Part shown: positions 9,326 through 19,351 of the stretch, piece after piece
How the letters are laid out: the number at the start of each line of letters is the position of its first letter
Numbering within the stretch: position 1 is the stretch's first letter
Assembly: GCF_030816015.1 (NCBI RefSeq)
Contig: NZ_JAUSXN010000001.1
Location: forward strand, 3,410,001-3,474,000
Source of the DNA: Pedobacter sp. W3I1
Lineage (GTDB): Bacteria; Bacteroidota; Bacteroidia; Sphingobacteriales; Sphingobacteriaceae
Length of the DNA stretch: 64,000 nt
Direction of reading: 5' to 3'
Translations under genes and position numbers: made by a program
The notes under the pieces: model-generated
The model's database searches: none
What the model was told of the DNA's origin: nothing
The model's input: the letters and a program-made list of their open reading frames with translations, nothing else

Positions 9326-9979
9326 TTGTGTTTGCTCGTTGGGAAGAGAAAAGAAGTTACGAATTATTTGATCAGCGAAAAAAAACTAATCGTTTATGTT
9401 GAAATTCATGGCTCATTTCTTTGTCTATCCTTGTAAATAATTTTGGTTAGAAAGTATATTATCTTTCAAATTTGCATGCAAAAAGCGGCTATTTAATGTA
9501 TAATTTTGGCTAGGTATTGTACCATCTTATCAATTGGTAAAAATGCCTGTAACAAATTAAATTCATTCTCGCAGCCATGGTACAAGATAGCAATAAAATT
9601 CATATATAAATGTAACATTCTTAAATAAAAAAACTGAAACAAATTAATGTTCCCTTTCCAAAAACCAAATATAAAAAATGAGAGGTTTTTAAGAATTTGA
9701 ATTGTTTTTATTTAGGGGATTGTAAGGCCGCTTAAAATCGGCTGGGTGTAAATCTTTTAAATCCTCACACAGCATCGACTAAGGTAAACCGCCAAGAATT
9801 GCAATAAACCATTTTTAACTAACAAATGTGGAATAAGTATATTTTCGAAGAGGTCTATTATAATAGACACAATATTATGGATAATATTCTACATCATGCC
9901 GATAAAATAATATATCAAAACGCTTCAGTTAGTCCGTAACTTTAAATCAGTCCAAATTTTTAACTAAAATCAGTATATT
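9326..9979. promoter_or_regulatory. Divergent control region with shared PUL operator elements
   Basis: This 654-bp gap separates the pectate lyase block (minus) from a small secreted protein gene (plus). It contains GGTTAGAAAGTATATT at 9445-9460, TTGTACCATCTTATC at 9517-9531, an inverted half ATGGTACAAGAT at 9577-9588, and AAATTCATATATAAATG at 9596-9612. The first and last recur in the same order and spacing before both complete SusC genes. The right half (9700-9979) shows no further structure I can name. Confidence 0.7.
9445..9612 (-). promoter_or_regulatory. Operator/promoter module copy 1 (pectate lyase block)
   Basis: A module of about 168 bp in which four blocks match copies 2 and 3: GGTTAGAAAGTATATT (9445-9460), ATGTATAATTTT (around 9497), TTGTACCATCTTATC (9517-9531) and AAATTCATATATAAATG (9596-9612). 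Copies 1 and 2 also share a stretch of the form GGYAAAAATGCYTGTAACAA (Y = C or T) after the third block. The inverted ATGGTACAAGAT at 9577 makes a spaced dyad with 9516-9525, as expected for a dimeric activator. It lies 120-290 bp upstream of the PL1 start. Confidence 0.7.
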
Positions 9980-10372
9980 ATGAAAACAAAAAAAATTATG
10001 ATGTTCAGCGGAATTTTATGCTTCTTTTTACTCACAGGATTAACGAGAGCTGTAGCGCAGGATGTTGAAGTGCCGATCTATTTGCCTTATAGCGGCAATT
10101 ATAATGATTGGTACATCACCTTTACCAAAGTAGGAACTACAGAGTCCTATTATTTTCATACCGACGATGATACTTTTGAATCCAAAGTTCTTGGTACACT
10201 GCCAGCGGGTAACTATGATATTGAATTTCAAAGCTCTCATTTCCCTAATGGATTTGATTTTGGGATTTGGGGGAATGAAACCTATTCTTTTAAAATCAGA
10301 AGTGATGGTTTTATTTGGTATGGAGTAACAATCGATCAGTATACCTCTATGGCTATTGATGAAGGCTATTAA
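9980..10372 (+). CDS. Small secreted protein, unknown function
   Basis: This 130-aa protein is the only plus-strand gene in the first 25 kb. MKTKKIMMFSGILCFFLLTG and a following RAVAQ form a good signal peptide; the mature part of about 100 residues is rich in aromatic and acidic residues (YLPYSGNYNDWYITF, DFGIWGNETYSFKI) with alternating hydrophobic residues, as in a single beta-sandwich domain. I do not recognise a family. A strong terminator follows 25 bp after the stop, supporting a real, separately transcribed gene. A carbohydrate-binding or periplasmic helper role would fit the setting but nothing in the sequence proves it. Confidence 0.72.
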   Translation: MKTKKIMMFSGILCFFLLTGLTRAVAQDVEVPIYLPYSGNYNDWYITFTKVGTTESYYFHTDDDTFESKVLGTLPAGNYDIEFQSSHFPNGFDFGIWGNETYSFKIRSDGFIWYGVTIDQYTSMAIDEGY

Positions 10373-10397
10373 ATAACCTTCATTTAATTTAAAGAAG

Positions 10398-10430
10398 CCA
10401 TCTCATAAATCAATTATGAGATGGTTTTTA
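10398..10430 (+). terminator. Rho-independent terminator of the small secreted protein gene
   Basis: An 11-bp perfect stem (CCATCTCATAA / TTATGAGATGG) with a 5-nt loop is followed by TTTTTA. It sits 26 bp after the stop codon at 10372. Confidence 0.9.
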
Positions 10431-10505
10431 TTTATGCTTTATTTGTTCAGCTAATTTGAAGATTTACATGTATCAACTTATTTTAGGACAGAATACTTTC
10501 CAAAT

Positions 10506-10532
10506 AAAAAAGGGGACAATTGTCCCCTTTTT
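10506..10532 (-). terminator. Symmetric terminator after SusC/SusD pair 1
   Basis: GGGGACAA/TTGTCCCC is a perfect 16-bp palindrome flanked by A6 on the left and T5 on the right, so it can stop transcription from either direction. It lies 60 bp downstream of the SusD stop on the minus strand. Confidence 0.85.
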
Positions 10533-10592
10533 CAAACCAAATATATTGTAAAATTGTGGCGGTAATAAGCCGCCATTAAGGATCTTTGCTAA

Positions 10593-12437
10593 CTATTTTA
10601 ACGGATCGAATGGCCCACCCCAAGTGTTATTTTGTTTTAGATTAACATTGTTTTGAAGTGATACCGTAGGGATACCAAAAAAGTAGGTTGCTGGCTGATA
10701 AGCAATATTATAAGTGTCCTGGCTTTTTGTTTTAACAGTAAAACTTGCAGCGTATAACGCATCTAAGTCTGTATTGGCTGACGCATCTCTTGTACCAGTT
10801 ATATAGTCGGTATATGCTAGGGTATTCTTCAAAGTTATTGTGATACCCATTCTCCTTTTACCGTTTAACGTACTTTCTAATAGTTTGCGCCGACGTAAAT
10901 CCCAAAAACGTTTTCCTTCAAAAGCCAACTCTATTTGTCTTTCTTTCATTACGGTATTTACTAATTGAATGCTATTCATTCCTGCAGATAAACCATATAA
11001 ACCATCAGTGCCAGGCTCAATTCCTGCTCTTTTTCTAATATTGATCAAATTAGCATATGCCTCTTGTGATTGTCCTGTATTACCGATCTCAGCAGCACAT
11101 TCTGCTTGATTAAGCAAAACCTCAGCATAACGTATTTCTAACCAATCAGTTCCTGCATTTATAAAATTCGCTAAAGTTAAAGCTGGATCGATTCCTTTTC
11201 TCAAGTATAAGCCACTACCAGTTGCCGCACTCTCAGTTGAAGCCAATTCTTCTTTTTTTGTTGTAGCATTTAATCTTGTAAAATAGTAAGTCCATAAACG
11301 ATAGGCAGGATTTCCGGCTAGCGGCCAATTACAACCATTATAAGCTATGGTTTGATCAAATCTTGGATCGCGGTTTTTGTAAAATGTTGCAGTACTGTAA
11401 GCATACTTTGAAGTTAGGGTATCCTTACCATCTTTCATAGGAAAAGCTCTTGCCATATCCCATGTAGGTAAATTTGATCCACCTGTTGTACCAATATACT
11501 TCGGAACGCTGGCGTTGGGATAAGAGTTGTTATTTTGTCCAATATCTGTTGTTCCGGTATTGTAGAGTGTTGCAAGAACAGCTTCAGGATTGCGGGGGCG
11601 ACTTCCTCCATTAGATCCTTCGGTGGTCCACATGGTTGCATCAAATTTCGCATATAAACCAAATCCATTGGCAGACAAAGTATTTATGGCATCTGTGTTA
11701 GCTTTGTATGCATTTTGCCACCTCAAGCCATCGTTAGCCGGATTAAATTGTGGACTCGCAAAAGTCAACAAAACCCTTCCTTTATATGCTTGGGCAGCCC
11801 CTTTTGTGATACGTCCATAATCATCATTTTTTGGCCAGGTAATCGGTAAATATTTAATACAGGTATCTAAATCACTTGAAATCTGTGCAAAGGTTTCGGT
11901 TGTTGAACTTCTGGGAATCAGCGCTGCTTTTTTAGCATCCTCGCCAACAGCATCCAATGGTATTAAAACCAATGGTACTCCACCGTAAAGTTTTACCAAT
12001 TCGAAATACCTGAATGCTCTCCAAAAATAAGCTTGTGCAATAAATCTCTTTTTTACAGCAGGATCCATTGTGCCAGCATTAACATCCCTGATAAACATAT
12101 TAATGCTTCTGATCTTAAAGTAGTTACCAGCAGTATTGCTAGCTCCCAAATCGGTAACCGATTCTGATGTGGCTGTTCCTTTAACAAATACGTTATCTCC
12201 AAATTGCTCATCAGATAAACTACTTACCGAAGCACTTAAGCCACCTACGTTACCAAACCAGGAAGGCTGATTTTGGCTGTAAATATAATCAATGCTTAAT
12301 TTTGTGGTGGTAGAATCATTATATACCTGATCAGCTGTAAAACTTCCCAGATCTTGTTTTTCAAGAACCTTTTTACAACTTGTAAACATCAATGATGCTG
12401 TACAAAAACTTATAATTATAATATAATACTTTTTCAT
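10593..12437 (-). CDS. SusD/RagB-type glycan-binding lipoprotein 1
   Basis: The 614-aa protein has a lipoprotein signal (CTASLMFTSCKKVLEKQ) and the usual SusD layout: an N-terminal SusD-like part with TPR-type helices (KKRFIAQAYFWRAFRYFELVKLYGGVPLV) and a C-terminal RagB part with RYAEVLLNQAECAAEIG and MKERQIELAFEGKRFWDLRR. It caps the partner SusC barrel at the cell surface and delivers oligosaccharide to it. It begins 11 bp after the SusC stop in the same transcript. Ligand specificity cannot be deduced, but the promoter module is shared with the pectate lyase block. Confidence 0.95.
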   Translation of the reverse strand: MKKYYIIIISFCTASLMFTSCKKVLEKQDLGSFTADQVYNDSTTTKLSIDYIYSQNQPSWFGNVGGLSASVSSLSDEQFGDNVFVKGTATSESVTDLGASNTAGNYFKIRSINMFIRDVNAGTMDPAVKKRFIAQAYFWRAFRYFELVKLYGGVPLVLIPLDAVGEDAKKAALIPRSSTTETFAQISSDLDTCIKYLPITWPKNDDYGRITKGAAQAYKGRVLLTFASPQFNPANDGLRWQNAYKANTDAINTLSANGFGLYAKFDATMWTTEGSNGGSRPRNPEAVLATLYNTGTTDIGQNNNSYPNASVPKYIGTTGGSNLPTWDMARAFPMKDGKDTLTSKYAYSTATFYKNRDPRFDQTIAYNGCNWPLAGNPAYRLWTYYFTRLNATTKKEELASTESAATGSGLYLRKGIDPALTLANFINAGTDWLEIRYAEVLLNQAECAAEIGNTGQSQEAYANLINIRKRAGIEPGTDGLYGLSAGMNSIQLVNTVMKERQIELAFEGKRFWDLRRRKLLESTLNGKRRMGITITLKNTLAYTDYITGTRDASANTDLDALYAASFTVKTKSQDTYNIAYQPATYFFGIPTVSLQNNVNLKQNNTWGGPFDPLK

Positions 12438-12448
12438 AATAATAGATA

Positions 12449-15400
12449 TTAGAGTCCAACATTTAAACCGAATGAATATGTTTTCAAAGTTGGATATGTT
12501 CCTAACTGACTTTGAAAATCTCTGTATTTGCCTGGGAATGGATTAATAAATTGAACCGGATTTGTTGCCTGTGCAAAAACCCTAATACTACCGATTCCAA
12601 TTTTTTCAGTCCATTTTGTAGGTATTGAATAACTTAAATTAGCATTTGTAACATTGAACTGTGTTGCAGATACCAGCCAAAAATCACTGGTCTCGTAAAT
12701 GCTAGAGAAATATGGGTTTGGATACTGTGCACCTGTATTGTTTTTTGTCCAATGATCTGCCCAGTACGATGCTCTGTTGTCATAAACAGAAGCCCCTGTT
12801 CCGCTCGGTTTTAAGCCGCCGATACTTGTTTTTCCACCCCATGAAATACCCATAACAACATTTAAGCTTAAACCTGAGTATCCCACATTAAAATTTAAAC
12901 CTAAGTTATTATGGTTATTCTGTCTATCGGTAACATAGGTTTTATCCTTAACATCAATTACACCATCACCATTTACGTCTTCATAATTGATCATTCCTGG
13001 TTGTAACGGGTTATCTAAAATTTTAATTTTGGTTTTATCACCAGCTACAGCCGATTTATTTAACCTATCAGCTATTATTGCATTGGCTTCATCTTGTGTC
13101 CTAATAATGCCCAAAGATTTATAACCAAATAATCCAAGATCACTTGATTTTCCGGTTAAATCTTCAAGTGTTCCTACAATACCAGAGGCTACGTCAATCT
13201 TGATGTTTTTATTATCACTCCATGAGTAAAACGGAGAAAACCCATAACTAACTTTTCCAATTTTATCTCTCCAGCTTGCACTAATTTCATAACCAAACAT
13301 ATTTGCAGCAGCAAAATTCTCCGTTGGTACGGCCGCACCAATTGTAGCAGGAACGGATGAACTAAGTGTTGTTAACAAACCATAGCCGTGTGTCCAGAAA
13401 TATTCTGCTGTAACCGTTAATTTGTTCTTAAGGAAACCCATATCAACTCCGTAATTGGTCTTAAAATATTTATCCCATATTACATTCATGTTTGGAATGG
13501 CAATATTCGATTTAATTGCAATACTTCTATCGATTTCATTAAATACGGCACCGCCACTGCTTCCAGTACCCAGATTATAAGAGGCTAAATATTGATAAGC
13601 TTTGGTTGCGTCGGTTCCTGTTAACCCTGCAGATGCCCTAAATTTTAATAAATCCATCCACTTAACATTATCTTTAAAGAATTTTTCTTGAGATACTACC
13701 CAACCCAATGATGCAGCTGGGAAACCTCCCCAGTTATTGCCAGGGGCAAATCTTGAACTACCATCTCTACGATAAACCAGTTGTAATAAGTATTTATTAT
13801 CATAATCGTAATTTAAACGGGTAATAAGCGACTGAAAGCCTGTTTCGCTCACCTGGCCCGACTGGGTTGATGTCTGTGTTCCTACCGTAAATGTTTGATA
13901 AGGTAATCCTCCGGCAACAACACCTTCTGTCATTGCTGCAACTCCTTCTAACGCACTTTCCCTTTGTTCAACCAATGCGAGTGCGCTAATATTATGTTTA
14001 CCGAAAGATCTGTTATAGTTTAACCCTGCATTTAACTGGTAAGCATCTGTAAAACTAGGATTTAATCTAATCCTATCCCCATTTTTGATCGCATACACTC
14101 CTAAAAGGGCACCACCTGGAATATGATTGTTATCGCCGGTACCTGCGTATTTATAATAATTAAAGGTAGTTCCGAATTGCTTAGTATTGGCACTATTGAT
14201 ATTTTTATTGAATGTAGCTGTTGCTGTCAGGCCTTTTACTCCAGGAATTTCGTACGTAATTTTACCCAGCATATTCATAACATAAGTTTTGCCACCTGTA
14301 AAATTATCGGAATTTTGAATTAAGAAAAAGTTTACATTTTCTAAGCCTCCCGTATTGCTAGCGCCAAGTACAACAGGATTACCATTAATAAAATATTCAG
14401 ACCATGGATTAACATTCTGCAATGTAGCCACATCATTATCTAAACTCTCTGAGGTGCTGTTTAATTTATAGTAATAACTCTTGGTATAAGAAACATCCCC
14501 GCTCATCGATGCTGAAACAGAAAGGCCTTTAGCTAATTTAGCATCAATACTGGCCCTTAAACCATATTTATAAGAGTTAACACCTTTAAAATTAGAGTTT
14601 TGAGTAGTGTAATTTGCACCAACAAAATAGGTTACTTTATCACTACCACCACTAATATTAAGTGCTTGCCTGTAAATATTGGACGTTTGAAATGCTTCAG
14701 CTAGCCAATTGTGGTTGTTAGCAGAAAAGTAAGAAAGTTCATCAGGTGTATACCACTGTGTTTCTCTTGTAGTGGCAGTTACACCGTTGGTTACTTTAAA
14801 ACCATCAGCATTAATAAAATTGTTCACTTCAGTACCAGCTATTGTTTGCTGGTAAACCGAAGTATTTAAATAATCATTAACAAAATTGCCCAATTCTACA
14901 CCCGACATCATCTGTGGAAGTTTTGTAGCGTTTGAAAGACCAACAGAACTGCTGAAACTAATTCGCGGAGCACCTTGTTTACCACGTTTGGTACGAACTA
15001 TCACAACGCCATTAGCACCAGAAACACCATAAATTGCAGCTTCGGCATCTTTTAAAATGGAAACGCTTTCTACCGTACTTTGATCTAATAAATCAAAATC
15101 TGCTTGTGTTCTAATAATATCGTCGATTACAAATATTGGGTTCGTTCCTTGTTGACTGTCTTTTGAATACACCACAGGGTTACGAATGGTGATGGTTGTA
15201 CCTTGACCTGGACGCTGCGTACCTCCCGAAACAGCTAAACCCGGCGCGGTGCCACGTAGCGCCGCACTCAAAGATAAGGCTGGTACATCCTCTACCTGTT
15301 TTAAGTCTAAGGCAGAAACAGCTCCCGTTAATGTTGCTTTCTTCTGTGTACCATAGCCCACTACTACTACATCTTCTAAGCTTTTATTATCAGATACCAA

Positions 15401-15697
15401 TTTTACATTAATAGTAGTTTGTGTGCCTACAGGAATGGTTTGTCGGGCATAACCGATGTACGAAAACACAAGCACATCGCTGTTTGATTTTACCTGTATG
15501 GTGTAAACGCCATCTGAGTTTGTACTCACATTGCTTGGCACACCTTTTAGACTTACATTTACTCCGGGAATTCCCTGCCCATCGGCCTGATCGATAACCT
15601 TACCTGTAATCTTTCGGTCTTGAGCAAAAAGGATTGTACTTGCCAGTAGCATCAATAGCAAGGACAAAGAAATTTTGCGTAAAAATTTTAAGTTCAT
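12449..15697 (-). CDS. SusC/RagA-type TonB-dependent transporter 1
   Basis: The 1082-aa outer-membrane transporter has a signal peptide (LLLMLLASTILFAQ), an N-terminal carboxypeptidase-regulatory-like domain (KITGKVIDQADGQGIPGVNV), a TonB box region EDVVVVGYGTQKK, the plug domain (FVIDDIIRTQADFDLLDQ, GVSGANGVVIVRTKRG) and a C-terminal barrel ending in TYSFGLNVGL. It imports oligosaccharides across the outer membrane using TonB energy, with the SusD encoded next. The start is preceded by AAAACTAACCAAATAA, a leader shared with SusC 2. No FecR-like N-terminal extension is present, so control by an anti-sigma factor is unlikely. Confidence 0.96.
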   Translation of the reverse strand: MNLKFLRKISLSLLLMLLASTILFAQDRKITGKVIDQADGQGIPGVNVSLKGVPSNVSTNSDGVYTIQVKSNSDVLVFSYIGYARQTIPVGTQTTINVKLVSDNKSLEDVVVVGYGTQKKATLTGAVSALDLKQVEDVPALSLSAALRGTAPGLAVSGGTQRPGQGTTITIRNPVVYSKDSQQGTNPIFVIDDIIRTQADFDLLDQSTVESVSILKDAEAAIYGVSGANGVVIVRTKRGKQGAPRISFSSSVGLSNATKLPQMMSGVELGNFVNDYLNTSVYQQTIAGTEVNNFINADGFKVTNGVTATTRETQWYTPDELSYFSANNHNWLAEAFQTSNIYRQALNISGGSDKVTYFVGANYTTQNSNFKGVNSYKYGLRASIDAKLAKGLSVSASMSGDVSYTKSYYYKLNSTSESLDNDVATLQNVNPWSEYFINGNPVVLGASNTGGLENVNFFLIQNSDNFTGGKTYVMNMLGKITYEIPGVKGLTATATFNKNINSANTKQFGTTFNYYKYAGTGDNNHIPGGALLGVYAIKNGDRIRLNPSFTDAYQLNAGLNYNRSFGKHNISALALVEQRESALEGVAAMTEGVVAGGLPYQTFTVGTQTSTQSGQVSETGFQSLITRLNYDYDNKYLLQLVYRRDGSSRFAPGNNWGGFPAASLGWVVSQEKFFKDNVKWMDLLKFRASAGLTGTDATKAYQYLASYNLGTGSSGGAVFNEIDRSIAIKSNIAIPNMNVIWDKYFKTNYGVDMGFLKNKLTVTAEYFWTHGYGLLTTLSSSVPATIGAAVPTENFAAANMFGYEISASWRDKIGKVSYGFSPFYSWSDNKNIKIDVASGIVGTLEDLTGKSSDLGLFGYKSLGIIRTQDEANAIIADRLNKSAVAGDKTKIKILDNPLQPGMINYEDVNGDGVIDVKDKTYVTDRQNNHNNLGLNFNVGYSGLSLNVVMGISWGGKTSIGGLKPSGTGASVYDNRASYWADHWTKNNTGAQYPNPYFSSIYETSDFWLVSATQFNVTNANLSYSIPTKWTEKIGIGSIRVFAQATNPVQFINPFPGKYRDFQSQLGTYPTLKTYSFGLNVGL

Positions 15698-16416
15698 CTT
15701 ATTATTTGGTTAGTTTTTAATTCTATTTAAGCAGGTTTATAGCTACTTTTTTAATATTATAATTCCATTCTTGAGGATCTGAACATCCTTAATCAAAGGT
15801 TTATTGCACCTCAATTTTAAACTTTATATGGGGAGAGGGTTAATGAGTTGAAATTATTATTTACTATATATTATTTCTCCTGAAGCAACCTTATAAGCTT
15901 TCCAGAAAAAAAAATGAAAATAACATGCGGTGATTTGGCTCATTCTTTATTTTGATCTCAATAATTAGTGTGGTTAGAAAGTATATTATAATTCAAAATT
16001 GCACGCAAAACATCACTATTTTATGTATAATTTTCTCCGGGTATTGTAGTATATTATCATTTGGCAAAAATGCTTGTAACAAATTAAACTGATTAGGTTA
16101 ACCAATATACAAGGTAGATATTAAATTCATATATAAATACAATATTTAAATAAAAAATATATTAACATTGAATTTTAACAATTTTAAACTTCAAAAACGT
16201 TGTTTTGACGCTTATTTTAAAGCTTTTGTAAGAAAATATTTACAAAAGAAAATAGGTTATGTATCATAAATATGGATATGTCATCCTGAGGGATAATTTA
16301 TTTATAAAATAAAGTTAATTGCCTCTCTCCTATAACAAAAAAGAGAGCCATAAGCTCTCTCCTTTCCAAACCAAAATATAAAATTGCTGCGGTGATACTC
16401 CGCTGACTAAAGCATT
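15698..16416. promoter_or_regulatory. Control region of SusC 1 with operator module copy 2
   Basis: In this 719-bp gap the shared elements are GGTTAGAAAGTATATT at 15972-15987, TTGTAGTATATTATC at 16044-16058 and AAATTCATATATAAAT at 16123-16138. The order matches copy 1. The long distance (about 275-440 bp) from the SusC start leaves room for a leader. The right end contains the terminator of the neighbouring operon. No gene is seen. Confidence 0.68.
16336..16361 (-). terminator. Terminator of SusC/SusD/lipoprotein operon 2
   Basis: Read on the minus strand: AGAGAGC, 5-nt loop, GCTCTCT, then TTTTTTG. It lies about 55 bp after the stop of the lipoprotein gene. Confidence 0.85.
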
Positions 16417-17406
16417 TTACCGCTGAATTTTAATGCTGACATTGATGTAAGGCCTTTTCTGCAAGTCGGAAGTAGCTGCATTAACATACAACATGCCATA
16501 TTTGCCTTCTGGCGTAAGAAAAAACACAGCATTACCTGCCGCCAAACCGTTAGCTGGAAGGGTCTGAGTAGTTTCGTTAAAAGTAATTGCTCTTGCTTTA
16601 GCCAAAGTCTCTAAAGAAGAGCCGGAAATTGCCGTAGTCAGAAATGCATTGGCTTGTCCGGTAACAGGCTGACTAAATTTAGTTGTTCTTTTAGGACTAA
16701 AGCCACTAATGTTGTAAACAGTTAATGGATTAGTAGCAACACTTGGAGAATATAAATTAACTACCCAGGTTGGCGTCTGAACTGTAGTATTGGAACCTGG
16801 TTTTCTATATATACCAAAATCTATTTTCCCAGCATTAGCTGATGCATTTGTGTAACTAAAACCTGTAGCGTCAGTAAGTGATAAGAAGCTTGGTAAAGAT
16901 TTTGCAACGGTATCCGGCAAATAAATATCTCTGTTAGCATAAATCATAAAACTTGGATTTACATCAACTGTTACTTTTTTATATCCATCACCAATGAACA
17001 CTCCCTTTTCATTTAACGCACAGATACGATAGCTTTGTTTACCATCACGAAGTGCAGCTGCTGGAAAGAGAGCGGTATTTGGAAGTTTAATAATTGCTGA
17101 AAAACTTCTGCGTTGGGTAGGATCGGTTATGGCAATCGTATAACGTGTAGCCTGAGCTGTACCTGCTGAAACCTCAAACACGTAAGAATACATATCCTCT
17201 TTAGCAGAGTTTATAGTAAAATCAATCCATACCTCTTCTTTATCGTTAATTACTTTATAATCAGTAACACAACGAGGATCGCTATTGTTGAAAGTTACGG
17301 TTACGTCTTCGAACATGTTAAAGATGTTCGCCGATTCTTTTTTACAAGAAGCGAAAAGAATGAAGGATAACCCGATGAGTAACTTATTAATATATCTAGT
17401 TTTCAT
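16417..17406 (-). CDS. PUL lipoprotein in SusE/SGBP position
   Basis: A 329-aa lipoprotein (LSFILFASCKKESANIF) encoded directly after SusC 2 and SusD 2, the place where surface glycan-binding proteins usually sit. After the lipobox, residues 30-150 look like one beta-sandwich (VTVTFNNSDPRCVTDYKV, WIDFTINSAKEDMYSYVFEVSAG), with a second, longer beta-rich part to the end (ATGFSYTNASANAGKIDFGIYRKPG, KRPYINVSIKIQ). No enzyme motif is visible. I infer a surface-exposed protein that captures glycan for the SusCD complex. The family name is unknown to me. The 47-bp gap after SusD and the terminator behind it make it the last gene of the operon. Confidence 0.78.
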   Translation of the reverse strand: MKTRYINKLLIGLSFILFASCKKESANIFNMFEDVTVTFNNSDPRCVTDYKVINDKEEVWIDFTINSAKEDMYSYVFEVSAGTAQATRYTIAITDPTQRRSFSAIIKLPNTALFPAAALRDGKQSYRICALNEKGVFIGDGYKKVTVDVNPSFMIYANRDIYLPDTVAKSLPSFLSLTDATGFSYTNASANAGKIDFGIYRKPGSNTTVQTPTWVVNLYSPSVATNPLTVYNISGFSPKRTTKFSQPVTGQANAFLTTAISGSSLETLAKARAITFNETTQTLPANGLAAGNAVFFLTPEGKYGMLYVNAATSDLQKRPYINVSIKIQR

Positions 17407-17453
17407 TATTTTAATTTTTAATCAGATCAACTGAAACATTTATTCTTTAAATA

Positions 17454-19340
17454 CTAATCAAGTGGGTCAAACGTACCACCGGCCCAACCGATAGTTGGAA
17501 GGATTTTATTACCAAAACTCACAAAATCATTATGGAAGGTGTAGAAGTAATGAAATTCAGGTACGTTATATGGTAAATACGTAGTGTTTGTGATCACAAC
17601 ATTTTTAAAATACTTTGTATAAGTTGCTTTATCGTTAATGTTTAAAGTTTCTCTGAATGATGTTGTACCTCCTGGAACTGTTGGATCTTCTAATACTTTT
17701 TTATCTTTTTGGTCCGATCCTGATGGAGGATTCACTAACTGAACTTCCAATTTTGACATATTCCCAGTTAACAAGTGCATGGTGCGAGATCTTCTCAAAT
17801 CTGAATTACGTTTATTTTCAAAAGCGAATTCAATTTGTCTTTCGTTAAGAATTAAGTTCCGCAATTGTGGCGTGCTTCCTGCCAACGCAAGTCCGTAATC
17901 TGAATCACCGGCAACTACTCCGGCTCTTTGACGGATTTGTCTGACTAAATCTTTTGCACCAGCGATATTTCCTGTTTCATTCATACAATCCGCATAATTC
18001 AACATTACCTCAGCAAATCTAAGTTCAATCCAATCCATACCACTTCCACCACCAACAGAACTATTGTAAACAGAAGAGCTTGCTGTTAAACTAGGCGTAG
18101 AGAAACGCTTAACATACACCGCATTTCCACTACTTTCACCAACTGCTAAATTATAATTCCACTGTTTCCTATTCGCGTTTCCACTCAAAGGATATACTGA
18201 TCCGTTTGTAGCAAACGTAGCTTCAAACCTCGGGTCTCTATTTTGCCAGAACATGGTGGCGTCATATGGAAAAGCCGTAGATGTGTTTAATGGTTTTCCA
18301 TCTCTCATTGGATAGGCATCCAACATTTTTGTTGTAGGCATAAAGTATGTATTAGGACTTCCACCTTCAGAAGTTGGCCTTACACGCTGTTCAGTTTGAT
18401 TGCCTCTATTTGGTACTGTATTAGAATAAGTTCTTACCAGAATGGCCTCAGTATTGTTTGTACCTTCTACACGGAAAACATCTAAATAATTTGGCATTAA
18501 TTTTTTTCCGGCCGAAACGCACATATCATAAGCTTCTTTATTAACCGTTAAAGCATCAGCCCATCTTGAGGCTTGGTAAGGATGTTTTGCATCATTTGTA
18601 GGGTTAAATTGAGGACTAGCCCAATACAATAACACCTTTGCTTTTAAACATGTGGCAATCAATTTAGTTATTTTACCTCTTCCGTCGAGATCATTTGGTG
18701 CAAAACCTTCTAATAGGTTAATAGCGTTATTTAGATCGCTTAATATTGCCGCAAAACACTCTTTAGCCGGTCTTCTACCTTCATCGTAAATACTGTCACC
18801 TCCCTGCGGCGTTAATGGTAGTGGAACACCACCGTAAACTTTAACCAGTTCGAAATAGGTTATTGCTCTTAGTGCATAATATTGGCCAAGCAATTCATTT
18901 TTTTTGGGGGAAGGCATCGTACTGTTAGGAAGATTGGCAATAGCATCATTACACCTGGCAATATCCCAATACTTATTATTCCCTGGGTTACCGCCATAGG
19001 TATTACCAGTATACCTCACATCGTTATTTCCCAACACACCTTGTAATCCAAGTGCTGCTTTTGCATTTGCATCACCATCAGGAAAATAGTTCTCATCACT
19101 TGCATAGTGAACGCCATAACGGTCAGGAACTAGCTGTAATGGAAATTGATACATGGCTACATCGTACACCCTGTTAAGGTGTAGTTGTACAGAACCCTCA
19201 TTATCCCATATGGCCTGATCGATACCACCGGTATCAGGTAACAAGAAAAACTCATCTTTATTTACGCAGGCGGGCAAAAGTGCAGCTAAAGTTAAAATAG
19301 CTACTGCTTTTTTTATATTGTTTTTTATTTGATTAATCAT
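17454..19340 (-). CDS. SusD/RagB-type glycan-binding lipoprotein 2
   Basis: The 628-aa protein carries a lipoprotein signal (VAILTLAALLPACVNKDEF), the N-terminal SusD helices (GQYYALRAITYFELVKVYGGVPLPL) and the C-terminal RagB domain (LRFAEVMLNYADCMNETG, LILNERQIEFAFENKRNSDLRR). It starts 11 bp after the SusC 2 stop. It serves as the mobile lid of the SusC 2 transporter. Its sequence is clearly different from SusD 1, so the two systems probably take different oligosaccharides although they share promoter elements. Confidence 0.95.
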   Translation of the reverse strand: MINQIKNNIKKAVAILTLAALLPACVNKDEFFLLPDTGGIDQAIWDNEGSVQLHLNRVYDVAMYQFPLQLVPDRYGVHYASDENYFPDGDANAKAALGLQGVLGNNDVRYTGNTYGGNPGNNKYWDIARCNDAIANLPNSTMPSPKKNELLGQYYALRAITYFELVKVYGGVPLPLTPQGGDSIYDEGRRPAKECFAAILSDLNNAINLLEGFAPNDLDGRGKITKLIATCLKAKVLLYWASPQFNPTNDAKHPYQASRWADALTVNKEAYDMCVSAGKKLMPNYLDVFRVEGTNNTEAILVRTYSNTVPNRGNQTEQRVRPTSEGGSPNTYFMPTTKMLDAYPMRDGKPLNTSTAFPYDATMFWQNRDPRFEATFATNGSVYPLSGNANRKQWNYNLAVGESSGNAVYVKRFSTPSLTASSSVYNSSVGGGSGMDWIELRFAEVMLNYADCMNETGNIAGAKDLVRQIRQRAGVVAGDSDYGLALAGSTPQLRNLILNERQIEFAFENKRNSDLRRSRTMHLLTGNMSKLEVQLVNPPSGSDQKDKKVLEDPTVPGGTTSFRETLNINDKATYTKYFKNVVITNTTYLPYNVPEFHYFYTFHNDFVSFGNKILPTIGWAGGTFDPLD

Positions 19341-19351
19341 TGCTCAAAAAA

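Noticed and set aside
15698-16416. Possible riboswitch in the long SusC 1 leader region
   Set aside because: No conserved aptamer-like stems seen; the conserved parts are better explained as protein-binding sites shared with two other promoters.
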